A stretch of DNA of 64,000 nucleotides from contig CAZDJK010000047.1 in assembly GCA_964505725.1 (NCBI GenBank), positions 52,358 through 116,357 of the forward strand, in the 5' to 3' direction. Under the pieces are notes generated by a model, which saw only the letters and a program-made list of their open reading frames with translations, made no database searches and had not been told where the DNA came from. Below, one piece after another: positions 23,574-32,107 of this stretch (positions are counted from its first letter, which is position 1; every line of letters begins with the position of its first letter). The stretch is from CAVRJC01 sp964505725 (lineage in GTDB: Bacteria > Actinomycetota > Acidimicrobiia > IMCC26256 > DASPTH01). Position numbers and translations under genes: made by a program.

Positions 23574-25076
23574 ATGTCCGCCGAGGCCGACTCCAGCCCG
23601 CTCGGCGCGCCCGCCGAGCGCGCGCGTCGCCTCGCCGACCTCGACGAGCTCCGCGCCCGGGGCGTCGATCCGTACCCCGTGCGGTTCGACCGCGACCACA
23701 CCCTCGCGGAGCTGCGCGACGAGTTCGGCGAGCTGGCGCCCGGCACCGAGACCGAGGTGGCGGTCCGTGTCGCGGGCCGTCTCCTCCTCATCCGCCGCCA
23801 GGGCCGGCTCACCTTCGCCACCATGCGCGACGGTTCCGGGAGCGTGCAGCTGTTCGTCTCGAGCGCAGACCTCGGTGACGACGCCCACGCGGAGTTCGAC
23901 CGCCTCGACCTCGGCGACTGGGTGGGGGTCGAGGGCACGGTGATGACCACACGCAAGGGCGAGCTCTCGGTGAAGGTGCGCCGGTTCGAGCTCCTGGCGA
24001 AGGCGGTGCGGCCGCTGCCCGAGAAGTGGCGGGGGCTCTCCGACGTCGACACCCGCTACCGGCAGCGGTACGTGGACCTCATCGTCAACGAGGACGCCCG
24101 CCGCGTGTTCGAGATCCGCTTCGCGGTCGTCGACGCCATCCGCGCGTTCCTCCGGGCGCGGGCCTTCGTCGAGGTCGAGACGCCGATGCTCGGGCTCGAG
24201 CCCGGCGGCGCCACCGCGCGGCCGTTCGTCACGCACCACAACGCCCTCGACCTCGACCTCCACCTGCGCATCGCGACCGAGCTCCACCTCAAGCGGCTGG
24301 TCGTCGGCGGGATCGAGCGCGTGTTCGAGATCGGGCGCATCTTCCGCAACGAGGGCATCGACACCAGCCACAACCCCGAGTTCACGATGCTCGAGGCCTA
24401 TCAGGCACTCGCGGACTACCACGACATGATGGAGCTGACCGAGTCGATGGTGGTCGCCTCCGCACGCGCCGCGCTCGACGGCGCCACGGTGGTCGAGATC
24501 CGCGGGACGCGCGTCGACCTCGCCGAGCCGTGGCCCCGAGCCACCATGGTGGAGCTCGTCCGCCGCCATGCCGGTGTCGACATCGAGCCGTCGATGCCGG
24601 TCGACGCGGCACGCGCGGTGCTCGACGGCCTCGGCCTCGAGTACCGCACGTGGTGGGGTGCCGGGCGCCTGACCCACGAGGTGTACGACCAGCTCGTCGA
24701 ACGGGAGCTCGTCCGGCCGACGTTCGTGCTCGACCACCCGCTCGAGACGTCGCCGCTCGCCCGCGCGCACCGCGACCACCCCACACTCGTCGAGCGCTTC
24801 GAGGTGGTCGCCAACGGTCACGAGCTGGCCAACGCGTTCAGCGAGCTCAACGACCCGATCGAGCAGCGCGCCCGCTTCGAAGCCGAGGCCCGCGCCCGGG
24901 CCGCCGGCGATCTCGAGGCCGGGACCGTCGACGAGGACTATCTCCGCGCCCTCGAGTACGGCCTGCCGCCCACCGGGGGCATGGGCCTCGGCATCGACCG
25001 CCTCACCATGCTGCTCGCGGGCGTAACGAGCATCCGCGAAGTCATCCTCTTCCCGACGCTCCGGCCGGAGACGTGA
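23574..25076 (+). CDS. lysS: Lysyl-tRNA synthetase, class II
   Basis: A 500-aa class II aminoacyl-tRNA synthetase that charges tRNA-Lys. The N-terminal OB fold is at about 60-150 (VRVAGRLLLIRRQGRLTFAT). Motif 1 is near FVEVETPMLG. Motif 2 is in FEIGRIFRNEGIDTSHNPEF. GGMGLGIDRLTMLLAG is motif 3, followed by the usual ILFPTLRPE tail. The length is normal for the bacterial enzyme. Its TGA overlaps the GTG of the following thioesterase-like gene. Confidence 0.96.
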   Translation: MSAEADSSPLGAPAERARRLADLDELRARGVDPYPVRFDRDHTLAELRDEFGELAPGTETEVAVRVAGRLLLIRRQGRLTFATMRDGSGSVQLFVSSADLGDDAHAEFDRLDLGDWVGVEGTVMTTRKGELSVKVRRFELLAKAVRPLPEKWRGLSDVDTRYRQRYVDLIVNEDARRVFEIRFAVVDAIRAFLRARAFVEVETPMLGLEPGGATARPFVTHHNALDLDLHLRIATELHLKRLVVGGIERVFEIGRIFRNEGIDTSHNPEFTMLEAYQALADYHDMMELTESMVVASARAALDGATVVEIRGTRVDLAEPWPRATMVELVRRHAGVDIEPSMPVDAARAVLDGLGLEYRTWWGAGRLTHEVYDQLVERELVRPTFVLDHPLETSPLARAHRDHPTLVERFEVVANGHELANAFSELNDPIEQRARFEAEARARAAGDLEAGTVDEDYLRALEYGLPPTGGMGLGIDRLTMLLAGVTSIREVILFPTLRPET

Positions 25077-25608
25077 GCGCCGGCGGGGCACAGTCGCCCG
25101 ACCCGCCCGACCCGCCCGACCCGTCGGACCGCACCGCGATCCAGGACTGCATGGTCGACAATTTCTGCTGGGGCTGCGGCGCCGACAACCCCGACGGCCT
25201 GCACCTCAAGAGCTACCGCGACGGCGACATCGTGGTCGCCGAGTGGTGGCCGAGCCCCGCGCACGCGGCCGGCCCCCGGCACTTCGTGAACGGCGGGATC
25301 ATCGCCACGCTGCTCGACTGTCACGGCGTGAGCACCGCCATCGCCGACGCCTACCGGCGTGAGCACCGCGAGCTCGGATCCGATCCGGAGATCTGGTGTG
25401 CGACGGCCGCGATGACGGTCGAGTACCTCCGCCCACCCCGATCGACGCGCCGGTGTCGCTCACTGCGCGGGTCGTGGAGGTCGACGGGAGGGACACCACG
25501 GTCGAGTGCACGCTCGCGTCCGGGTCGAAGCTCCGGGCGCGGGCTTCGGTGCGGTCGGTGCGCGTACCGGGGGAGTGGCGTCACGGCGCGCGTCCTGCCG
25601 GCATGTAG
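25073..25608 (+). pseudogene. PaaI-type hotdog thioesterase with a one-base frameshift
   Basis: The GTG start overlaps the lysS stop. The first 120 or so residues are hotdog-like: NFCWGCGADNPDGLHLKSY and FVNGGIIATLLDCHGVST. After VEYLRP near 25433 that frame becomes Arg/Ser-rich and loses the fold. The frame one base earlier continues it as TPIDAPVSLTARVVEVDG and ends properly at TAG 25606-25608, one nt before the convergent SDR stop. One missing base in the C-rich run at 25432-25439 explains this. It is either a real inactivating deletion or a sequencing or assembly error. Confidence 0.75.
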
Positions 25609-26487
25609 TCACGCGATCCCGACGAGCTCCTCGCTGACCGCCCACAGCTGTCGCGCCGCGCCGTCGTCGCGGGCCGCTTCACTCGGCGTGGCCGGCGCGC
25701 ACTTGACCCAGTAGCCGCCGGTGACTCCCTCCAGCTCCGGCGCCGACGCGACGTACACCGAGGTCTGCGCGCCCTGCTCCTGGTTCAGCGCGAACGGCCG
25801 CAGCAAGGGCATGACGAAGGTGCCCATGACGCCGAGATCGCCGTCGCGGCCGAAGCGGCTGGCGACGAAGCCGGGATGGACCGCGTTGGCGGTTGCCCTG
25901 TCGTCGAGGCGGCGCGCGAGCTCGCGGCTGAACAGGATGTTGGCGAGCTTGGTGCCTCCGTAGGTCCGGTAGCCGCGGTAGCCCCGCGTCGACTGGAGGT
26001 CGTCGAAGTCGAGGCCCCGACGGGCGTTCTTGTGCGCGTCCGACGACACCACCACGACCCGGCCGGAACCGCTCGCGGTGAGCCGCTCGCGCAGGAGCGA
26101 GTCGAGCAGGAACGGCCCGAGGTGGTTCACCTGGAACGTCATCTCGTTGCCGTCCTCGGTGACCTGGCGGCTCGAGAGCACGAGGCCCGCGTTGTGGACC
26201 AGCACGTCGAGGTGGTCGTAGCGGTCGAGGAAGTCGGCGGCGAGCTGCCGGACCGACGCGAAGCGGGCGAGGTCGAGCGCCAGCACGTCGATCGCGTCAC
26301 TCCCGCTGCGGGCTCGGATCTCCGCGAGCGCGCCGGCCCCTCGCGCGGTGTCGCGCGACGTGAACACGACCCGGTACCCCTGCTTGGCGAGGGCCACGCA
26401 CGTCTCCAGCCCGATGCCGGCGTTGCCGCCGGTGACGAGCACGAGCGGCGCGGAGCTGTCGGGGGCCGGCGCGCCGGGCGAGCTCAT
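25609..26487 (-). CDS. Short-chain dehydrogenase/reductase (retinol-dehydrogenase-like)
   Basis: A 292-aa classical SDR. VLVTGGNAGIGLET is the cofactor motif, HNAGLV the NAG motif, VVVVSSDAHK supplies the catalytic Ser, and YGGTKLANILF the YxxxK pair. The ALDLARFASVRQLA stretch and the SDAHK / YGGTKLAN pairing are typical of the WWOX/retinol-dehydrogenase-like SDRs common in actinobacteria. The substrate is unknown. Confidence 0.87.
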   Translation of the reverse strand: MSSPGAPAPDSSAPLVLVTGGNAGIGLETCVALAKQGYRVVFTSRDTARGAGALAEIRARSGSDAIDVLALDLARFASVRQLAADFLDRYDHLDVLVHNAGLVLSSRQVTEDGNEMTFQVNHLGPFLLDSLLRERLTASGSGRVVVVSSDAHKNARRGLDFDDLQSTRGYRGYRTYGGTKLANILFSRELARRLDDRATANAVHPGFVASRFGRDGDLGVMGTFVMPLLRPFALNQEQGAQTSVYVASAPELEGVTGGYWVKCAPATPSEAARDDGAARQLWAVSEELVGIA

Positions 26488-26579
26488 GCCCGAGAGGCTA
26501 CGGGTTCGCGGTCCCCTGGCCGCGCCCTGATGTGCCCATGACCGTGCCGCGGTTGCACAATGGGACAGGAGGTCACGAC

Positions 26580-26783
26580 ATGAGCGACGGGATGATCCGG
26601 ATGCGGTGGGCGATCACCGCGCTGGGCGCGGTCATCGCAGTGGTGTTGATCCTGAGCGGAGCGGTGCTGATCGGCGTGCTGCTCGGCGCGATGGCGGTCA
26701 TGCGCGCGGTGATGGTCTACAAGGTGACGCAGCGCCGCAAGGAGCTGCGCGCCCGCTTTCCGGGGCGTACCCCGCTCGGCTGA
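26580..26783 (+). CDS. Small membrane protein, unknown
   Basis: A 67-aa protein with one long or two short hydrophobic helices (RWAITALGAVIAVVLILSGA, VLIGVLLGAMAVMRAV) followed by a basic tail, KVTQRRKELRARFPGRT. The ATG follows AGGAGG at 26567-26572 with good spacing. An upstream in-frame ATG at 26532 or 26538 would lie before the ribosome-binding site. No family recognised. Confidence 0.65.
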   Translation: MSDGMIRMRWAITALGAVIAVVLILSGAVLIGVLLGAMAVMRAVMVYKVTQRRKELRARFPGRTPLG

Positions 26784-26812
26784 GCCGGGCCGCCGGCTTC
26801 CGGGGCGACGTT

Positions 26813-26818
26813 TAGATT
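26813..26818 (+). promoter_or_regulatory. Leaderless -10 box (TAGATT)
   Basis: TAGATT ends 8 nt before ATG 26827. The stretch TTTAGATTGT stands out as AT-rich in its surroundings. Confidence 0.5.
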
Positions 26819-26826
26819 GTCGCCCC

Positions 26827-26916
26827 ATGCAGCACACCCGTCCCGTCCCCAGCGGCTTCGTGCACTCGCTCGCGGTCGGCGCCAACGAGCACAGCCGCGG
26901 CGACGCGCCGCAGTAG
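26827..26916 (+). CDS. Possible 29-aa leader peptide
   Basis: An ATG-to-TAG ORF of 29 codons, beginning MQHTRPVPSGF, placed directly after a leaderless-type -10 box and ending 10 nt before the CoA-transferase start. No homology known to me. Either a short regulatory leader ORF or simply the first ORF of the transcript. Confidence 0.35.
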   Translation: MQHTRPVPSGFVHSLAVGANEHSRGDAPQ

Positions 26917-26926
26917 GGGAGTGGTC

Positions 26927-28162
26927 GTGCCATCCGACATCACCGATGCGTCCCAGCCGCTCGCGGGCGTGCGCGTCGTCGACATCACCACCGTGGTGGC
27001 CGGCCCCTACGCGACGCTGCTGCTGGCGGACCTCGGTGCCGACGTGGTGAAGGTCGAGGCGCCCGGCGGTGACGTCGCCCGGCATCTCGGCCCCCAGGTG
27101 CACGAGGGCATGGGGGCGATGTTCCTGAACTTCAACCGCGGGAAGCGGAGCGTCGTGCTCGACCTGCGCACCGACGCCGGCCGTCGTGACCTCAAGCGCC
27201 TCACCGACGGCGCCGACGTCTTCGTGCACAACATGCGGCCCGACGCGGCCATCCGCTGCGGCGCCGACGCCGAGCAGCTCTGCACCGGTCATCCCGAGCT
27301 CGTGCACTGCGCGATGCACGGCTTCCGCTCGACCGGCCCCTACCGCGACCTCGCGGCCTACGACGACGTGATCCAGGCCGCGTCCGGTGTCGCCGGCGAG
27401 CAGGAGTGGATCACGGGCGTGCCCACCTACACCGCGACCGCGATCGGCGACAAGGTCTCGGGGCTCATGGCGGCGTTCGCGATCACGGCGGCGCTCCGCC
27501 GGCGTGCGCTCACCGGGTTGGGTGCGGAGATCGAGGTGCCGATGGCCGAGTCGCTCACCGCCTTCGGCATGATGGAGCACATGTGGGGTCGCACGTTCGT
27601 CCCCGCACGCGGCGAGGCGCGCTACCGGCGGATGTCGTCGCCGGAACGCCGCCCCTACGCCACCGCCGACGGCTGGCTCTCGGTGGTCGTCTACACCGAC
27701 GAGAACTGGCGCCGGTTCTTCGCCCTCATCGGGAGGCCCGAGCTCGCCGACGAGCCACGCTTCTCGACGTTGGCGTCGCGCACCGAGCACCTCGACGAGC
27801 TGTTCGCGATCCTGGCCGAGAACCTGGCGACCGAGACGACCGCGGTGTGGTTCGGGCGGCTGCGCGAGGCCGGCATCCCTGCGGTGCCGTACAACCGCGT
27901 CGACGACCTCTTCGACGACGAGCACCTCGCCGCGGTCGGGTTCTGGGAGGAGACCGATCACCCCACCGAGGGCCGGCTGCTCCAGTTCCGGCTCCCGGTC
28001 ACCTTCGACGGCGAGAAGCCCCCGCTCGGCGACCCCGCTCCCGGCCTCGGCGCCGACACCGACGCGGTCCTCGCCGATGCCGGCGGGGATCCGGGCGCGC
28101 GCACCGACGCCGGCGACCGCGGCGACGCCCGGCCGGTACCCGGCCCAGACGCTGGGGCATGA
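26927..28162 (+). CDS. Class III CoA-transferase (CaiB/BaiF family)
   Basis: A 411-aa CoA-transferase. The start is the GTG after AGGGGAG (a GTG 6 nt earlier is in frame but overlaps that site). VVDITTVVAGPYATLLLADL and GADVVKVEAPGGD are the family's N-terminal signature. AIGDKVSGLMAA carries the catalytic Asp at residue 175. The C-terminus is lengthened by an Asp/Gly-rich tail (about 385-411). It probably activates a carboxylic acid by CoA transfer; the acid is unknown. It opens the CoA-ester degradation cluster. Confidence 0.87.
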   Translation: MPSDITDASQPLAGVRVVDITTVVAGPYATLLLADLGADVVKVEAPGGDVARHLGPQVHEGMGAMFLNFNRGKRSVVLDLRTDAGRRDLKRLTDGADVFVHNMRPDAAIRCGADAEQLCTGHPELVHCAMHGFRSTGPYRDLAAYDDVIQAASGVAGEQEWITGVPTYTATAIGDKVSGLMAAFAITAALRRRALTGLGAEIEVPMAESLTAFGMMEHMWGRTFVPARGEARYRRMSSPERRPYATADGWLSVVVYTDENWRRFFALIGRPELADEPRFSTLASRTEHLDELFAILAENLATETTAVWFGRLREAGIPAVPYNRVDDLFDDEHLAAVGFWEETDHPTEGRLLQFRLPVTFDGEKPPLGDPAPGLGADTDAVLADAGGDPGARTDAGDRGDARPVPGPDAGA

Positions 28163-28186
28163 TGGAGAGGTCCGGCGCGCGCGAGA

Positions 28187-28261
28187 GGTCCTGACCCGAA
28201 GGGTCCTGAGCCCCGAAGGGTCCTGAGCCCCGAAAGGCCCTGAACCCGAAAGGCCCTGAAC
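28187..28261 (+). repeat. Four and a half degenerate 15-17-bp tandem repeats before the acyl-CoA dehydrogenase gene
   Basis: Units begin at 28187, 28202, 28219, 28236 and 28252 with the pattern GG(T/C)CCTGA(G)CCCGAA(A/G). The last, partial unit runs into ATG 28262. The sequence between units reads CGAAAGG, which may serve as the ribosome-binding site; a similar CGAAAGGC occurs before the next gene (29590). Confidence 0.8.
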
Positions 28262-29569
28262 ATGGTCGACACCGCGGCGGCAGTGGGGCTCGAGCACGAG
28301 CTCGAAACCTGGATCGAGGAGAACTGGAGCCTCGACCTGACCGCGGGAGAATGGTGGGACCGGCTCGGCAACGCCGGCTGGTCGATGCCCGTCCTCCCGG
28401 TCGAGTGGTACGGCAAGGGCGTGGCGCGCGAGGAGGGCATCCGCCTCACCCAGATCGTCTCCGACCGCACCCTCGGGCCCCCCGGAGGCCTCGGCCTGCT
28501 GCTCGCGGCGCCGACGATCGCGACGGTGGGCTCGGACGAGCAGAAGGCCCGCTACGTCCCCGACATCGTCACCGGGCGCAAGGCCTGGTGCCAGCTCTTC
28601 AGCGAGCCCGGTGCGGGCTCCGACCTCGCCGGCCTCAACACGTCGGCGGTGCGCGACGGCGACGAGTGGGTCGTGAACGGCCAGAAGGTCTGGACCTCGA
28701 CCGCGCAGTACGCCGACATGGGCATGCTCCTGTGCCGCACGAACCCCGACGTGCCGAAGCACCAGGGCCTCACGTACTTCGCGTTCGACATGGACCAACC
28801 CGGCGTGGAGGTGCGTCCCCTCCGCGAGATGACGGGCCGCGCCTTCTTCAACGAGGTGTTCCTCACCGACGTGAGGGTGCCCCACGACGCCGCGATCGGA
28901 GGCGTCGACAACGGCTGGGCGGTCGCGAACACCACCCTCGCGTTCGAACGCGCCGGTCTCGGCGCCGGCTCGAACAACGCGGGCAGCCTCGGCGGCGCGA
29001 AGCCGGGCACCCGTGCCGGCGACCTCGGCCGCAGGGTCTCGGAGCTCCTGGCGCCGCAAGGCGAGGACGGGTCGGGGCCGGGAACCGGCGTCGGGCTCCC
29101 CATCGGGTACCTCGTCGAGCTGGCGAAGAAGACGGGCAAGGCGCAGGCGCCCACCGTCCGTCACCACCTCGTGCAGCTCTACACCATGGGACAGATCGCG
29201 CAGTACACGAACCTCCGCGCCGCCGCGCTCCGCGCCCGCGGCGAGGAGATCCCCGGGTTCGGCAACATGGCGAAGATCGCGCAGAGCCGGATCTTCCTGC
29301 TCACGCGCGACACGAGCTATGAGATCCTCGGCGCGGAGGGCATGCTCCACGCGTACAACGAGCGTGACCAGGCCGCACTCGACGCGGTCACTGGCTTCCC
29401 TGAGCTCGCCGCGATCACCGAAGCCGCGCTGTTCGCCCAGGGTCCGCCCATCTACGGCGGTACCGACCAGATCCAGCACAACATCCTGGGTGAGCGCGTG
29501 CTGGGGCTGCCGCGCGAGCCCGACCCCAACAAGGGGCGTCCCTTCCGCGAGCTGCCCAAGAACGGCTGA
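28262..29569 (+). CDS. Acyl-CoA dehydrogenase
   Basis: A 435-aa flavoprotein that introduces an alpha-beta double bond into an acyl-CoA. CQLFSEPGAGSDLAGL and DEWVVNGQKVWTSTAQ form the FAD/substrate core. FFNEVFLTDVRVP is next, and IYGGTDQIQHNILGERVLGLPRE is the conserved C-terminal segment. It resembles the long actinobacterial ACADs used for sterol side chains, aromatic or branched acids. Same-strand neighbours are a CoA-transferase before and an acyl-CoA synthetase after. Confidence 0.9.
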   Translation: MVDTAAAVGLEHELETWIEENWSLDLTAGEWWDRLGNAGWSMPVLPVEWYGKGVAREEGIRLTQIVSDRTLGPPGGLGLLLAAPTIATVGSDEQKARYVPDIVTGRKAWCQLFSEPGAGSDLAGLNTSAVRDGDEWVVNGQKVWTSTAQYADMGMLLCRTNPDVPKHQGLTYFAFDMDQPGVEVRPLREMTGRAFFNEVFLTDVRVPHDAAIGGVDNGWAVANTTLAFERAGLGAGSNNAGSLGGAKPGTRAGDLGRRVSELLAPQGEDGSGPGTGVGLPIGYLVELAKKTGKAQAPTVRHHLVQLYTMGQIAQYTNLRAAALRARGEEIPGFGNMAKIAQSRIFLLTRDTSYEILGAEGMLHAYNERDQAALDAVTGFPELAAITEAALFAQGPPIYGGTDQIQHNILGERVLGLPREPDPNKGRPFRELPKNG

Positions 29570-29589
29570 CGCCGCGAAAGGCGAATCGA

Positions 29590-31026
29590 GTGAGCCAGAT
29601 GTCCATACCCGCGGCCGTCCGCACCTGGGCGGTGCGTGATCCCGCGCGCCCGGCCATCACCGAGGTCGTGATGGACGGCGACGACCGTCGCGAGCGCACG
29701 GTGACGCGCGGCGAGCTCGAACGCAGCACCAACCGGCTCGCGCGTCGGATGCAGGCGGCAGGAGTCGGGCGCGACGACTACGTCACCATCGGGCTCCGCA
29801 ACGGCATCGCGTTCTACGAGACCGCGCTCGCCGCGCTGAAGTGCGGCGCCACGCCCCAGCCGGTCTCGCACCGTCTGCCCGAACGCGAGCGGGCGACGAT
29901 CATCGAGCTCGTCCAGCCCGCTCTGGTGGTCACCGAGCCGATCGCGCCGGATCCCGCCGTCGCGGACGACCCGCTACCCGACGATCCGGTGGCGCGCTCG
30001 TGGAAGGCGCCCACCTCGGGCGGGAGCACGGGGCGGCCCAAGATCATCGTGTCGGGCGCGCCCGCGACCGCCGACCCGGACCGCTCGCTCTGGTTCGCCA
30101 TGGGCCTCGACGCAGTGCATCTCGTGCCCGGGCCCCTCTACCACAACGGCCCCTTCCTGTTCTCGATGCAGGGGCTGTGGACCGGGAACCACATCGTGGT
30201 GCTCAGCCGCTTCGACGCGCTCGTCGCGCTCGAGTGCATCGAGCGGTTCCGCCCGCGTTTCGTGCCCATGGTGCCCACGATGATGCAGCGCATCTGGCGG
30301 CTCCCGCCCGAGGTGCGTGGGCGCTACGACGTCTCGTCGCTGCGCAGCGTGTTGACGTTCGGCGCCGGGTGCCCGGTGTGGTTGAAGCAGTGCTGGATCG
30401 ACTGGATCGGCCCGGAGAAGATCTGGGAGCTGTACAGCGGTACCGAGGCGCAGAACCGCACCATGATCAACGGCGTCGAGTGGCTCGACCACGTCGGCTC
30501 GGTCGGCCAGCCGGAGCCCGGCACGATGCGCATCCTCGACGCCGACCTCCACGAGGTCCCCGTCGGCGACGTCGGCGAGATCTGGATGAAGACGCCCGCG
30601 GTGCCGACCTACCGCTACGTCGGAGCCGAGGTGCGCGCGCACGAAGGTTGGGAGTCGCTCGGCGACATGGGATCGATCGACGCCGACGGCTATCTCTTCA
30701 TCGCCGACCGCCGCACCGACCTCATCGTCAGCGGAGGCGCCAACGTCTACCCCGCCGAGGTGGAGGCCGCGCTCGACGCGCACCCGCGCGTGCAGTCGAG
30801 CGCGGTGATCGGCCTGCCCGATGACGACCTCGGCCAGCGGGTCCACGCGATCGTCTACCTCGACGGCGACGTCACCGACGACGAGCTCCGCGCGCACATG
30901 GCCGAGCGCCTCGTGCGCTACAAGATCCCGCGTTCGTTCGAACGCGCCACCGGTCCCGTGCGGGACGACGCGGGCAAGGTCCGCCGCAGCGCGCTCCGCG
31001 ACGAGCGCACCGCGTCGGCGACCTGA
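29590..31026 (+). CDS. AMP-forming acyl-CoA synthetase (ANL superfamily)
   Basis: A 478-aa adenylating enzyme that should form acyl-CoA from a carboxylic acid, ATP and CoA. APTSGGSTGRPKIIVSG (about 138-154) is the phosphate loop. ELYSGTEAQNRTMI is the adenine/substrate motif. GDMGSIDADGYLFIADRRTD is the hinge, and DDAGKVRRSALRDE holds the C-terminal catalytic Lys. It is shorter than typical 520-550-aa members. It lies 20 nt after the acyl-CoA dehydrogenase, preceded by GAAAGG. Confidence 0.88.
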   Translation: MSQMSIPAAVRTWAVRDPARPAITEVVMDGDDRRERTVTRGELERSTNRLARRMQAAGVGRDDYVTIGLRNGIAFYETALAALKCGATPQPVSHRLPERERATIIELVQPALVVTEPIAPDPAVADDPLPDDPVARSWKAPTSGGSTGRPKIIVSGAPATADPDRSLWFAMGLDAVHLVPGPLYHNGPFLFSMQGLWTGNHIVVLSRFDALVALECIERFRPRFVPMVPTMMQRIWRLPPEVRGRYDVSSLRSVLTFGAGCPVWLKQCWIDWIGPEKIWELYSGTEAQNRTMINGVEWLDHVGSVGQPEPGTMRILDADLHEVPVGDVGEIWMKTPAVPTYRYVGAEVRAHEGWESLGDMGSIDADGYLFIADRRTDLIVSGGANVYPAEVEAALDAHPRVQSSAVIGLPDDDLGQRVHAIVYLDGDVTDDELRAHMAERLVRYKIPRSFERATGPVRDDAGKVRRSALRDERTASAT

Positions 31027-31045
31027 CGGCCGCGGCCGGCGGGCT

Positions 31046-31906
31046 TTACCCCGACCGCTCAAAGCGACCCTGGTCGATGACGGTGTCACCGTTCTGGGTC
31101 TCGGTGCGGAACAACGCCACGTTGCCGTCGACCCACATGTGCACGGTGAGCTCGTCGCCCGGGAACACCGGCTTCGAGAACCGGACGTCCATGCGCTTGA
31201 ACCGCGACGGATCGGATCCGCACAGCGTGTGCAGCAGCGCACGGCCGGTGAACCCGTACGTGCAGAGGCCGTGCAGGATCGGGCGCGGGAAGCCGGCCAT
31301 CTTGGCGAACTCGGGATCCGAGTGCAGCGGGTTGCGGTCGCCGGACAGGCGGTAGGTGAGCGCCTGGTCCGCGCGCGTCTGGTACGTGACCGAGTGGTCC
31401 GGGGCGCGATCCGGCGGCGTGTTCTCGGAGCCCGACGGACCGCGGTCGCCGCCCCAGCCGCCCTCACCCCGGATGAACGCCTGCATGCGCGTGGTGAAGA
31501 TGGGTTCGCCGGTCTCGGCGTGCACCGACTTCGACTCCGACGCCACGACTGCGGCCGAGCCCTTGTCGTACACCCCGGTCACGCGCGAAACCGTCCTCAC
31601 CTTGCCGTCGACGGGGATCTCGGAATGGATCTCGATGCCCTGGCCGCCGTGCACGAGCATCGCGTGGTTGAAGCTGCCGATGTCGCGCATCCCGCCGTCG
31701 CCCATGCCGATGATGACGGCGAAGGTCGGGAGCACCCGCTGGGTGACGTCGCGCGAGTTCTCGGTGGTGAACTCGAGCTCGAGCCCGTTGGGGTCGAGGC
31801 TGCCCGCGCCGACCCCGACCGCGTAGAGCAACGCGTCCTTCGAGGTCCACGAGCGCTCGACCTCGGGCCCGAATTCCTCGGTGACGGCGTCGGGGTTGAT
31901 CGGCAT
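31046..31906 (-). CDS. MaoC-like enoyl-CoA hydratase 2 (double hotdog)
   Basis: A 286-aa protein of the hydratase-2 type found in peroxisomal multifunctional enzyme 2 and sterol side-chain degradation. The N-terminal hotdog lacks catalytic residues. The C-terminal one has YRLSGDRNPLHSDPEFAKMA with catalytic Asp and His, followed by FPRPILHGLCTYGF. It should hydrate trans-2-enoyl-CoA to (R)-3-hydroxyacyl-CoA. The ATG start has GAGGAG upstream; in-frame upstream extensions lack a binding site. It converges on the acyl-CoA synthetase (19-nt gap). Confidence 0.88.
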   Translation of the reverse strand: MPINPDAVTEEFGPEVERSWTSKDALLYAVGVGAGSLDPNGLELEFTTENSRDVTQRVLPTFAVIIGMGDGGMRDIGSFNHAMLVHGGQGIEIHSEIPVDGKVRTVSRVTGVYDKGSAAVVASESKSVHAETGEPIFTTRMQAFIRGEGGWGGDRGPSGSENTPPDRAPDHSVTYQTRADQALTYRLSGDRNPLHSDPEFAKMAGFPRPILHGLCTYGFTGRALLHTLCGSDPSRFKRMDVRFSKPVFPGDELTVHMWVDGNVALFRTETQNGDTVIDQGRFERSG

Positions 31907-32034
31907 GGGCGGTGCTCCTCGGTGCGGATCGGGCGGGTGCTCATCCTGCCCGACGGCCGCGGAGCGCGACAAACCGCGCAAGAGGTGCCCACGGGGCGCC
32001 GACACGGGCAGAACGTCGCCCCGTCGCCCAGAGT

Positions 32035-32040
32035 TAGGGT
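32035..32040 (+). promoter_or_regulatory. Putative leaderless -10 box (TAGGGT)
   Basis: TAGGGT ends 7 nt before GTG 32048, the start of a 19-codon ORF that overlaps the enoyl-CoA hydratase start. Confidence 0.4.
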
Positions 32041-32047
32041 GGCATCC

Positions 32048-32107
32048 GTGCATACGGGCTCGCGGCGCCGGCGGCACTTCCGGCGGTGTGCCGGGGGCGC
32101 GCGGTGA
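32048..32107 (+). CDS. Possible 19-aa Arg-rich upstream ORF
   Basis: GTG 32048 to TGA 32105-32107 encodes a 19-residue peptide with an RRRR run and one Cys. Its TGA overlaps the GTG of the enoyl-CoA hydratase (GTGA), so its translation could be coupled to the hydratase. The hydratase has no clear ribosome-binding site of its own. Confidence 0.3.
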   Translation: MHTGSRRRRHFRRCAGGAR

